This document shows positions 19,560 to 28,912 of a DNA stretch of 64,000 nucleotides, piece by piece; the stretch's first letter is position 1; each line of letters starts with the position of its first letter. Where the stretch lies: NCBI RefSeq assembly GCF_014196495.1, contig NZ_JACIDT010000007.1:124001-188000 (forward strand), given 5' to 3'. Source of the stretch: Sphingobium jiangsuense (GTDB taxonomy: Bacteria > Pseudomonadota > Alphaproteobacteria > Sphingomonadales > Sphingomonadaceae). Below the pieces are notes generated by a model. It had not been told where the DNA came from, did not search any database, and saw only the letters and a program-made list of their open reading frames with translations. The position numbers and the translations under genes were made by a program.

Positions 19560-20043
19560 ACAGCATGCCGAGTTCCAGTTTCGCCTCATCGCTCATCAAC
19601 TGCGGGTTCCAGGGGGGATCCCACACCAGATTGACCTCCGCCATGCCGATGCCCGGCACCGACCCGACCCGCAGCTCGACCTCGCCCGGCATGGATTCGG
19701 CGACCGGGCAATGCGGCGTCGTCAGCGTCATGGTGATGACGGCATGTCCGTCCGTAGTCACGTCCACGCCGTAGACCAGGCCCAGATCGTAGATGTTGAC
19801 CGGGATTTCCGGGTCGTAAATCTCCTTCAGCGCGTCGACGACCGCCTCATAGAGATCGCCGCCCGGCTCGCCCGCCGGAGCCGGTTCCGGCTTTTGGGCG
19901 AGGAAGCCGTCGAGATAATCCCGCTTCCTTTCCGCCGGTTCCGGCGCGGACGCGCCTTCCTCGGCGGCATCCTGCACGCGCGCCTTGGGCGGCGGCGTCA
20001 CCGCCTCCACTTCCTCGACCGCGATCTTGCGCTCCTCGTTCAT
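19558..20043 (-). CDS. sufT: SUF assembly protein SufT (DUF59/MIP18)
   Basis: 161 aa. The N-terminal 65 residues are Glu/Ala/Pro-rich and probably disordered. The remaining DUF59 (FeS_assembly_P) domain includes VDALKEIYDPEIPVNIYDLGLVYGV and the TTPHCPVAESMPGEVE segment with the conserved Cys. It is thought to help cluster maturation. The start overlaps the sufS stop by 4 nt. Confidence 0.92.
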   Translation of the reverse strand: MNEERKIAVEEVEAVTPPPKARVQDAAEEGASAPEPAERKRDYLDGFLAQKPEPAPAGEPGGDLYEAVVDALKEIYDPEIPVNIYDLGLVYGVDVTTDGHAVITMTLTTPHCPVAESMPGEVELRVGSVPGIGMAEVNLVWDPPWNPQLMSDEAKLELGML

Positions 20044-21263
20044 CCGAAAATCTTCCTTACCCGCTCGATTCCCCGCACCAGCGCGTCGATGTCGCTGCTG
20101 TCGTTGTAAAGGCCGAAGCTGGCGCGCGCGGTCGCAGCGACGCCCAGATGCTCCATCAGCGGCTGGGCGCAATGATGACCGGCGCGGATCGCCACGCCCT
20201 CCTCGTCCAATATGGTGCCGACATCATGGGGATGCACCCCCTCGACCTCGAAACTGACGATGCCCGCGCTTGCCTCCGGCCCGAACACGCGCACGCTGTT
20301 CATCGACCGCAGCGCGCGGCGCGCCTCGCGCACCAGCGCCTCTTCATGCGCGGCGATGGCATCGATGCCGATGCCAGTCAGATAGTCGACCGCCGCGGCG
20401 AAGCCGATGGCCTCGACGATGGCCGGCGTCCCCGCCTCGAACCGGGTCGGCGCGGGGGCGTAGGTCGTCTTCGGGAAGGTCACGCGGTCGATCATCGACC
20501 CGCCGCCCTGCCATGGCGGCATCGCGTCGAGCAGCGCCTTGCGCGCCCAAAGCGCGCCGATGCCGGTCGGCCCATAGAGCTTGTGCGCGGAAAAGACGTA
20601 GAAATCGCACCCCAGCGCGGCGACGTCCACGGGCAGGCGCGGCACCGCCTGACATCCGTCGATCAGGATCGCCGCGCCGGCGTCATGCGCGATCTCGACC
20701 GCCCGCCGCACGTCGAGCACGCTGCCCAGCACGTTGGAGACATGGGCGAGCGCGACCAGCTTGTGCGCCGGGCTTATCATCGCCGCCATCGCGTCGAGGT
20801 CGATCAGGCCGTCGATAGTCAGCGGCACCACGTCGATCGCCGCGCCGACCCGCTCGGCCAGCAGCTGCCACGGCACGATATTGCTGTGATGCTCCAGCTG
20901 CGACAGCAGGATGCGGTCGCCCGCTTTCAGGCTCGCATCGCCCCAGCTGGACGCGACGAGGTTGATCGCTTCGGTCGCGCCGCGCACGAACACGATCTCC
21001 TCCTCCGATGCCGCGCCGATGAAGCGCGCGACCGACCGCCGCGCCGCCTCATAGGCGAGCGTCATATCGGCCGAGCGCGCATAGACGCCACGATGGACGG
21101 TCGCATAGTCGGCGCCGATCGCCCGCGTCACCGCGTCGATGACGGCCTGCGGTTTCTGCGCGGTGGCGCCGGTGTCGAGATAATGCCAGTCCGCGCCGTC
21201 GCGGGTCTTCATCCCCGGAAAGTCCGTGCGATGCAGGCTGCCGATCAGCGTGGCGGCGCTCAT
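20040..21263 (-). CDS. sufS: Cysteine desulfurase SufS
   Basis: 407 aa, PLP-dependent enzyme that takes sulfur from cysteine for Fe-S assembly. PLP Lys228 is in VFSAHKLYGPTG and the persulfide Cys365 in IRAGHHCAQP, matching the positions of group II desulfurases. The ATG (MSAATLIGSLHRTDFPG) overlaps the sufD stop; an upstream in-frame start would lie inside sufD. No separate sufE gene is visible in the operon. Confidence 0.95.
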   Translation of the reverse strand: MSAATLIGSLHRTDFPGMKTRDGADWHYLDTGATAQKPQAVIDAVTRAIGADYATVHRGVYARSADMTLAYEAARRSVARFIGAASEEEIVFVRGATEAINLVASSWGDASLKAGDRILLSQLEHHSNIVPWQLLAERVGAAIDVVPLTIDGLIDLDAMAAMISPAHKLVALAHVSNVLGSVLDVRRAVEIAHDAGAAILIDGCQAVPRLPVDVAALGCDFYVFSAHKLYGPTGIGALWARKALLDAMPPWQGGGSMIDRVTFPKTTYAPAPTRFEAGTPAIVEAIGFAAAVDYLTGIGIDAIAAHEEALVREARRALRSMNSVRVFGPEASAGIVSFEVEGVHPHDVGTILDEEGVAIRAGHHCAQPLMEHLGVAATARASFGLYNDSSDIDALVRGIERVRKIFG

Positions 21264-22030
21264 GCTCCGCTCCCCTGCCCCGCCAGCGCCTCCAGCTTGG
21301 CGAGCGCGGCAGTGTCGAACCGCTCGCGTTCGGCCTCGTCCCCGATATCGTCGAACACGCCCGCGACGAACGCCTGCAACAGCAGGCTGCGCGCCGCCTG
21401 CGGCTCCATCCCGCGCGAGGCCATGTAGAACAGCGCCTGCCTGTCCAGCTCGCCGACCGCGCAGCCATGGGCGCATTTCACGTCGTCGGCATAGATTTCC
21501 AGCTCCGGCTTGGCATTGGCGGTGGCGGTGCGGTCGAGCAGCATCGCCTTGATCGACTGTACCGCGTCGGTCTTTTGCGCATCGCGCGCCACCTCGATCC
21601 GGCCGAGATAGGTGCCGACCGCCTTTTGCCCCAGAATCGAGCGGACGATCTGCTCGCTGGTGCCGTCCGGCTCGGCATGGGTAACGCTGGTGACGATTTC
21701 GAGGGTCTGTTCCCCGCCGCCGATCATCGCGCCGTAGAGGCCGAAATGTGCGCCCTTGCCCAGCGTCACGCGAAAGGTGACGCGGCCCAGCTTGCCGCCG
21801 ATATTGAGCAGGTGGAAGGTGCAGCGCCCGCCCGCTTCCACATGGATCGCATAATCATGGATGGCGACGGCGCCGTCGGCGGCATCCTGCAACAGCCGGT
21901 GCGCGGCCTGCTCGCCCGCGCCGACATGGATCGCGACCGGATCGGGCAGCGGCCAGACGCCCGCGACCGCCTCGACATCGCTATAGCGCCAATCCTCCTG
22001 ACGCCGGGTGGGAAGAGGAAGCACGGTCAC
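21260..22030 (-). CDS. sufD: FeS assembly scaffold subunit SufD (short form)
   Basis: 256 aa from a GTG start. The conserved half of the SufB/SufD beta-helix family is clear: FHLLNIGGKLGRVTFRVTLGKGAH, KAMLLDRTATANAKPELEIYADDVKCAHGCAVGELD and ASRGMEPQAARSLLLQAF. SufD joins SufB and SufC in the SufBC2D scaffold. It is clearly shorter than E. coli SufD (about 420 aa); the missing part is N-terminal. A 100-nt gap with a repeat separates it from sufC. Confidence 0.92.
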   Translation of the reverse strand: MTVLPLPTRRQEDWRYSDVEAVAGVWPLPDPVAIHVGAGEQAAHRLLQDAADGAVAIHDYAIHVEAGGRCTFHLLNIGGKLGRVTFRVTLGKGAHFGLYGAMIGGGEQTLEIVTSVTHAEPDGTSEQIVRSILGQKAVGTYLGRIEVARDAQKTDAVQSIKAMLLDRTATANAKPELEIYADDVKCAHGCAVGELDRQALFYMASRGMEPQAARSLLLQAFVAGVFDDIGDEAERERFDTAALAKLEALAGQGSGA

Positions 22031-22045
22031 GATCGCTCCTCCTTC

Positions 22046-22100
22046 GCGTCTCCGCGTCTCCGCGCGGACATGATGGAGTCACGCGGAGGCGCGGAGACGC
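22046..22100. repeat. Inverted repeat between sufC and sufD
   Basis: Arms 22046-22064 and 22082-22100 (19 bp, one mismatch) contain the tandem unit TCTCCGCG, a type of dispersed intergenic repeat seen in many proteobacteria. It lies within the suf operon, so the transcript would contain a stable hairpin here. That could lower readthrough or shape the stoichiometry of SufBC versus SufDS. Confidence 0.7.
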
Positions 22101-22130
22101 GGAGAAGAGAAGGGACGATGCCTGCGGCGC

Positions 22131-22879
22131 TCACGCGAGAACCTCCGCATAGCCCTCGCGCTCCAGTTCCAGCGCGAGGTCCGCCCCACCGGACTTGACG
22201 ATCCGCCCGCCCGCCAGAACATGCACGAAATCCGGCTTCACATAGTCGAGCAGCCGCTGATAATGGGTGATGAGCAGCACCGCCTTGTCGGGCTTGCGCA
22301 TGATCGCGTTGATGCCCTCGCCCACCACGCGCAGCGCGTCGATGTCGAGGCCGGAGTCCGTCTCATCAAGGATCGCCAACTTCGGGTCGAGGATGCCCAT
22401 CTGCACCATCTCGTTGCGCTTCTTCTCGCCGCCGGAAAAGCCGACATTCACCGGGCGCTTGAGCATCTCCATGTCGAGGCCGAGCAGCCCCGCCTTTTCC
22501 TTGGCGAGCTTGATGAACTCGCCGCCCGACAGCGGATCGAGGCCCCTCGCCTTGCGCTGGCTGTTGAGGCTTTCGCGCAGGAATTGCAGGTTGGAGACGC
22601 CGGGAATCTCGACCGGATACTGGAAACCGAGGAAGAGGCCCGCGGCGGCGCGCTCATGCGGCTCCATGTCGAACAGGTCTTGCCCGTCGAACTCGACGCT
22701 ACCGCCCGTCACCTCATAACCGGGCCGCCCGCCCAGCGTATAGGCCAGCGTCGATTTGCCCGCGCCGTTCGGCCCCATGATCGCATGAATCTCCCCCGCG
22801 TTGAGGGTGAGCGACAGGCCCTTGAGGATCGGCTTGTCAGCGACGGTGTTGGTGAGGTTTTCGATTCTAAGCAGGGACA

Positions 22880-22880
<1 letters not shown>
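22131..22880 (-). CDS. sufC: FeS assembly ATPase SufC
   Basis: 249 aa ABC-type ATPase of the SufBC2D complex; cytosolic, not a transporter. Walker A is at residues 36-44 (GPNGAGKST), the signature SGGEKKRNE is the SufC form, and Walker B is LAILDETDSGLD. The start overlaps the sufB stop by one base. Confidence 0.97.
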
Positions 22881-24357
<1,477 letters not shown>

Positions 24358-24361
<4 letters not shown>

Positions 24362-24786
24362 GCGCGCATCTCCGTAACCTTGCCCTTTGCGGCCAGACTG
24401 GCCAGCGTCACCTCGCCCAGCGCCCCGCGCACCGCCTGGTTGACCGCGCTCCAGTGCGGCTGGACCGAGCAGCTGCCCTCCAGCGCGCAATCGTGCCGCC
24501 CGCTTTCGACGCAGGCGGTCAGCGCGATCGGCCCTTCCACCGCCTCGACGATATCGGCGAGGCTGATGGCGGCGGACGGCCGGGCCAGCTTGATGCCGCC
24601 GCCCTGCCCGCGCACCGACGCGAGCAACCCGGCCCGCGTCAACAGGCTGACCAGTTTCTGCGCGGTCGGCACCGGAATGCCGGTTTCCTCGGCCAATCCG
24701 GCGGCGCTGACGCGGGAGCCGCCGCAATGGCGCGCGGCGGCCCCCATGATCACGATCGCATAGTCGGCAAGGCTCGACAGCCGCAC
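24358..24786 (-). CDS. iscR: Rrf2-family Fe-S regulator (IscR/SufR type)
   Basis: 142 aa from GTG at 24786, which has a GGGAG ribosome-binding site and leaves the operator outside the coding region. An ATG at 24828 would add 14 residues. The Rrf2 winged helix begins [14 protein letters not shown]. Cluster-binding cysteines are at positions 92, 100 and 106 ([16 protein letters not shown]), close to the 92/98/104 pattern of E. coli IscR. It heads the suf operon and probably represses it when Fe-S is sufficient. Confidence 0.92.
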
Positions 24787-24799
24787 GGACAACTCCCAA

Positions 24800-24822
24800 A
24801 ATCGGATTGATTCGTTCCGATT
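24800..24822. promoter_or_regulatory. Candidate IscR operator of the suf operon
   Basis: A 7-bp inverted repeat AATCGGA-N9-TCCGATT lies 14 nt upstream of the iscR GTG start. Its position just before the first gene of the operon suits feedback control by IscR. It is proposed from symmetry and location; no known alphaproteobacterial consensus was matched. Confidence 0.5.
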
Positions 24823-24878
24823 AGGCATCTGGGCTCGAAAGCCGCGGAAATCAACCCTTCTCCGCCAGAAAATCAGCT

Positions 24879-25760
24879 TCAGCTAATGCGATTCAGTTTC
24901 ATGACTCCGGTCAGGGCACGGCGCTGCACCGTCAGCCGCGCCAGCATCGTCGGATCGGTCAGCAGCTGATTGGGCGTCAGGCCCAGGAACTGCTTGATTT
25001 CGCGGATGAAATGCGACTGGTCGTAAAAGCAGCCCTCGGCGCACAGCTCATTCCACGTCTTCTTGTCGAGCACGATCTGCGCCGCGCACCGCAGCGCACG
25101 ATATTTGCGGGCGAGGAATTTGGGCGGCGCGCCGTACAGGCGATTGGTGTAGCGCGCCAGTTGCCGCGCCGACAGGCCGGTGGCCTCGACGATATCCTCG
25201 ATCCGGGGCGAATCATTCTCGCTGAGCCACTGGTCGATCTTGCTCACCAGATCGATCAGCGATTGCGGCACCGGCGCCAGTTGCTGCTCCAGGAAGGTCC
25301 AGAGCAGCGGGATCGCGTCGTCCAGTCGGGGCGCGGCGCGCAACTGGGCCAGCATGGTGCGATATTGGGGGCCGTGGACGGCTTCCGCGTCGTAGAGATT
25401 GTCGACCCACAGATCGGCGCTTTCGCACCCCAGCGCCAGCCAGCCGAGCGGCAGGACGGAAATGCCCAGCACGCTGGCCTCCCCGTCTATGAAGAACCGC
25501 GTCGCCCCCATGGTCGCGCCGAGCATGCAGACTTCGGGCGTGGAGCAGCGCCGCCCGTCATTGAACAAATATTCCCCTGTGGCCGCCAGCATGAAGCGCA
25601 GTTGCGGCATGTCGGCACGGGTCACGTCGCTGTAGTTTTGCAGGCGGACGGAGAAATGATAGATGGAACCGAAAAAATAGCGCAAATGCTCCGGCGGTTC
25701 CCAATATTGCACCCCGATCGCATCGAGCGCACCCCCTGAAGGGAAAGCCAATTCCATCAT
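24879..25760 (-). CDS. AraC-family transcriptional regulator
   Basis: 293 aa from the ATG at 25760 (MMELAFPSGGALDAIG) with an AGGGGG ribosome-binding site; a further 29 upstream in-frame codons are less likely. The C-terminal AraC double helix-turn-helix (about residues 200-290) includes IEDIVEATGLSARQLARYTNRLYGAPPKFLARKYRAL and GCFYDQSHFIREIKQFLGLTPNQL. The N-terminal sensing half has no motif I recognise, although it suits the DUF6597-type regulators. Target genes are unknown. Confidence 0.88.
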   Translation of the reverse strand: MMELAFPSGGALDAIGVQYWEPPEHLRYFFGSIYHFSVRLQNYSDVTRADMPQLRFMLAATGEYLFNDGRRCSTPEVCMLGATMGATRFFIDGEASVLGISVLPLGWLALGCESADLWVDNLYDAEAVHGPQYRTMLAQLRAAPRLDDAIPLLWTFLEQQLAPVPQSLIDLVSKIDQWLSENDSPRIEDIVEATGLSARQLARYTNRLYGAPPKFLARKYRALRCAAQIVLDKKTWNELCAEGCFYDQSHFIREIKQFLGLTPNQLLTDPTMLARLTVQRRALTGVMKLNRIS

Positions 25761-26148
25761 CGCGCCGCCCCCTGCCGCGATACCTGCCCATCCGGTCCCG
25801 ACGCTTCGCGACGATCCTGGTCGGCATATCCTCTGCCGCCGACTCACCCCGCATCTGCGCCCAGACGAGAGTATGGCCCGACAAAATGAGGAAATACCAC
25901 AGAAAAGCGGCCCGGCAACACAAAGGTTACCGGGCCGTAGTTGATAAAGGTCTCTTAGCCACTAAGACCAAAGAGCCCTTCGGGTCGCATCCTCTATTTA
26001 CGGCATCCCGATAGCGCTTACTTGTAAGAATCGGTCATCGGCGAAACTTTGTCGAAAAGGATGGTGCTTTTACAACTCCTTAGGCCCGCCACGGGGTTGG
26101 CGGGCATAAGATTTTGACGCTGCCTCTCGGGCTTGGCATAGCGCGCTC
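25761..26148. other. 388-nt divergent intergenic region with hairpins
   Basis: Gene-free stretch between the AraC gene (minus) and pyrD (plus). It contains an 8-bp stem CGGCCCGG/CCGGGCCG (25908-25915 and 25930-25937), a smaller GGTC..TTAG/CTAA..GACC hairpin near 25948-25970, and an 8-bp stem GCCCGCCA/TGGCGGGC (26084-26091 and 26098-26105) followed by ATAAGATTTTG. It could hold promoters for both genes, an untranslated leader, or a small RNA. I see no ORF supported by a ribosome-binding site. Confidence 0.6.
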
Positions 26149-27186
26149 ATGATCTATTCGCTGTTTCGCCCCCTGTTTTTCCGCATGGATGCGGAAAATG
26201 CGCATCATTTCGTCCTTTCCGCGCTGCGGGTGCTGCCCAATGGCACACCCGCGCAGGCCGACCCGATGTTGCAGACGCGAGTCGCGGGCATCGATTTTCC
26301 GGGTCCGGTGGGCCTTGCCGCCGGGTTCGACAAGGACGGAACGATCGTCCACAAAATGCACCGTTTCGGATTCGGTTTCACCGAAATGGGCACGGTCACG
26401 CCGCTGCCGCAGGACGGCAACCCCCGCCCGCGACTCTTCCGCCTGGTCGAGGACCGCGCGATCATCAACCGCATGGGGTTCAACAATGGCGGCCAGGCCG
26501 AGGCGGCGCGGCGCATCGCCGCCATGCCCCGGCAGGGCCGGGTGATCGGCATCAACATCGGCGCCAACAAGGACGCGGCGGACCGGATCGCCGACTATGC
26601 CGCCGGGGTGAAGGCGATGGCACCGCTCGCCGATTATCTGACGATCAACATCTCCTCCCCCAACACCCCCGGCCTGCGGGCGCTGCAAGGCCGCGAGGCG
26701 CTGGACGAACTGCTCTCCGCCGTTGTCGAGGCGCGGGGCGCGGATCGCACGCCGCTGTTCCTGAAGGTCGCGCCCGACCTCGAACCGGCGGACATGGAGG
26801 ATATCGCCGCCTGTGTGGCCGCGCATCGCATCGACGCGCTGATCGCGACCAACACGACGATCAGCCGCCCGGCGCTGCGCTCTCCGCTCGGCGGCGAGAG
26901 CGGCGGCCTGTCGGGCGCGCCGCTGCACGACATGGCGCTCGACTGCCTGCGCCGGTTCCGCGCCGCGCTGGGGCCGGACGTGCCGATCATCGGCGCGGGC
27001 GGCATCGCGAGCGCGGAGCAGGCCTATGCCCGCATCCGCGCGGGCGCCTCGCTGGTCCAGATCTACAGTGCGATGATCTACGAAGGGCCGTGGCTCGCCG
27101 CGCGCATCAACAAGGGGCTGAAGGCGCTGCTGCGCCGCGACGGCTTCGCCACCATCGCGCAGGCCGTCGGCGTGGACGCCCGATGA
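26149..27186 (+). CDS. pyrD: Dihydroorotate dehydrogenase (quinone), class 2
   Basis: 345 aa, membrane-associated class 2 enzyme that oxidises dihydroorotate to orotate with transfer to ubiquinone in UMP synthesis. Features: N-terminal helix MIYSLFRPLFFRMDAENAH for membrane contact, VGLAAGFDKDG, GFNNGG, NISSPNTPGLRALQ, IATNTTISRP and the FMN-phosphate segment IGAGGIASAEQAYARIRAGASLVQIY. It overlaps the ggt gene by 4 nt. Confidence 0.97.
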   Translation: MIYSLFRPLFFRMDAENAHHFVLSALRVLPNGTPAQADPMLQTRVAGIDFPGPVGLAAGFDKDGTIVHKMHRFGFGFTEMGTVTPLPQDGNPRPRLFRLVEDRAIINRMGFNNGGQAEAARRIAAMPRQGRVIGINIGANKDAADRIADYAAGVKAMAPLADYLTINISSPNTPGLRALQGREALDELLSAVVEARGADRTPLFLKVAPDLEPADMEDIAACVAAHRIDALIATNTTISRPALRSPLGGESGGLSGAPLHDMALDCLRRFRAALGPDVPIIGAGGIASAEQAYARIRAGASLVQIYSAMIYEGPWLAARINKGLKALLRRDGFATIAQAVGVDAR

Positions 27187-28859
27187 TAGCGCGCCTGCTC
27201 GCCGTCCTCGCCCTGCTCCTCCTGCTGCCCCTGCCCGCGCAGGCGGCGGGCGGCGCGGTCAGTTCCGCCGATCCCCGCGCCAGCGCCGCCGGGCAGGAGA
27301 TATTGCGCCAGGGCGGCAGCGCCACCGACGCCGCTATGGCGATGATGCTGGCGCTGACCGTGGTGGAGCCGCAGTCGAGCGGCATCGGCGGCGGCGGCTT
27401 CCTGCTGCACCATGACGGAAGGAGCGGCCTCATCGACACGATCGACGGGCGCGAAACGGCCCCGGCCTCCGCCACGCCCGCGCTGTTTCTGGACGAGAGC
27501 GGCCGACCCCTGCCCTTTCCGCAAGCTTTCCCCGGCGGCAGGTCGGTCGGCGTGCCGGGCAATATCGCGCTGATGAAGCGCGCCCATGACAAATGGGGCA
27601 GGCTCGGCTGGGCGGAGCTGTTCCGTCCCGCCATCCGCCTCGCGCGTGAGGGCTTTGCCGTCAGCAAGCCGCTCGCCGCCGCGCTGGCGCGCATGGCCCC
27701 GCTCTGGGCGGATTTCCCCGACGCACGGGCGCTCTACTGGATCGACGGCAAGCCCGCGCGCGAAGGCGCGACGATCCGCAACCCGGCGCTGGCCGACTTC
27801 CTCCAGCAGGTCGCGGACGAGGGGCCGGACGCCTTCTACAAGGGCGCGGCAGACGCCATCGGGACAGCCGTCGCCAACGCCCCCCGCAACCCCGCGCGGA
27901 TGACGGCGGAGGATCTGGCCGCCTATCGCGCGAAGGAACGCCCGGCCGTCTGTTCCCCCTACCGCCGCTACCGCATATGCAGCATGGGGCCGCCCTCTTC
28001 CGGCGCGACGACGGTGTTGCAGATATTGGGCATGCTGGAACGCTTCGACATGAAGGCGCTGGGCAAGGACAATCCCATAAGCTGGCACCTGATCGGCGAG
28101 GCGATGCGGCTCGCCTATGCCGACCGCGACCTCTATCTGGGCGACCGGGATTTCCTGATCGTGCCGGTCGCGGGGCTGATCGATCCCGCCTATATGCGCC
28201 GCCGCTCCGCGCTGATCTCTCCCCTCCGCGCGCGCGGCCATTATGAGGCGGGGACGCCGCCCGGCGCGCCCGCGCGCACGCCGGTCGCCGCGCGGGAGGT
28301 GGCGGGCACCACCCATTTCGTCGCGATCGACGGCGACGGCGACGTGGTTTCGATGACCTCCACCGTCGAAGGGCCGTTCGGCAGCCAGTTGCTCGTCCAC
28401 GGCTTTTTCCTCAACAACGAGCTGACCGATTTCGACTTCGCGCCCGAACGCGACGGCGCGCCGGTCGCCAACCGGGTCGGGCCGGGCAAGCGCCCCCGAT
28501 CCTCGATGGCGCCGACCATCGTCTATGACGAACACGGGAAGCCCGTCTTCGCCGTCGGCGCGGCGGGGGGCGCGACCATCATCATGCAGGTGGCAAAGGC
28601 GCTGATCGCCCATCTGGACTGGGGCATGGAGGCGCGGGATGCATTGGGCCTCGGCCTCGTCTTCTTCGACCGCGACGGCAGGCTGGTGCTGGAACGGGGC
28701 ACCGCGCTCGAAGGGATGAAGCCCGCGCTGGAGGCATTGGGTCACAAGGTCACGACCGGCACCCTGCCGCTCAAGGCCAACGCCGCCGAGCGGCTGCCCG
28801 ACGGCAGCTGGCAGGGCGCAGCCGACCCGCGCAGCGTCGGGCTGGCTCTCCCCGAATGA
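27183..28859 (+). CDS. ggt: Gamma-glutamyltransferase
   Basis: 558 aa from the ATG overlapping the pyrD stop. A signal peptide (MIARLLAVLALLLLLPLPAQA) sends it to the periplasm. Autocleavage is expected before Thr376 (AGTTHFVAIDGDGDVVS), giving the large and small subunits of an Ntn hydrolase that cleaves glutathione and gamma-glutamyl compounds. The large-subunit segment VEPQSSGIGGGGFLLHH and the small-subunit GGATIIMQV are conserved. Confidence 0.94.
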   Translation: MIARLLAVLALLLLLPLPAQAAGGAVSSADPRASAAGQEILRQGGSATDAAMAMMLALTVVEPQSSGIGGGGFLLHHDGRSGLIDTIDGRETAPASATPALFLDESGRPLPFPQAFPGGRSVGVPGNIALMKRAHDKWGRLGWAELFRPAIRLAREGFAVSKPLAAALARMAPLWADFPDARALYWIDGKPAREGATIRNPALADFLQQVADEGPDAFYKGAADAIGTAVANAPRNPARMTAEDLAAYRAKERPAVCSPYRRYRICSMGPPSSGATTVLQILGMLERFDMKALGKDNPISWHLIGEAMRLAYADRDLYLGDRDFLIVPVAGLIDPAYMRRRSALISPLRARGHYEAGTPPGAPARTPVAAREVAGTTHFVAIDGDGDVVSMTSTVEGPFGSQLLVHGFFLNNELTDFDFAPERDGAPVANRVGPGKRPRSSMAPTIVYDEHGKPVFAVGAAGGATIIMQVAKALIAHLDWGMEARDALGLGLVFFDRDGRLVLERGTALEGMKPALEALGHKVTTGTLPLKANAAERLPDGSWQGAADPRSVGLALPE

Positions 28860-28912
28860 TCCCCCTATACCGGTAGCACGGAGCCCCGCAGAACAGTTCC
28901 GCAGGAGAGACG

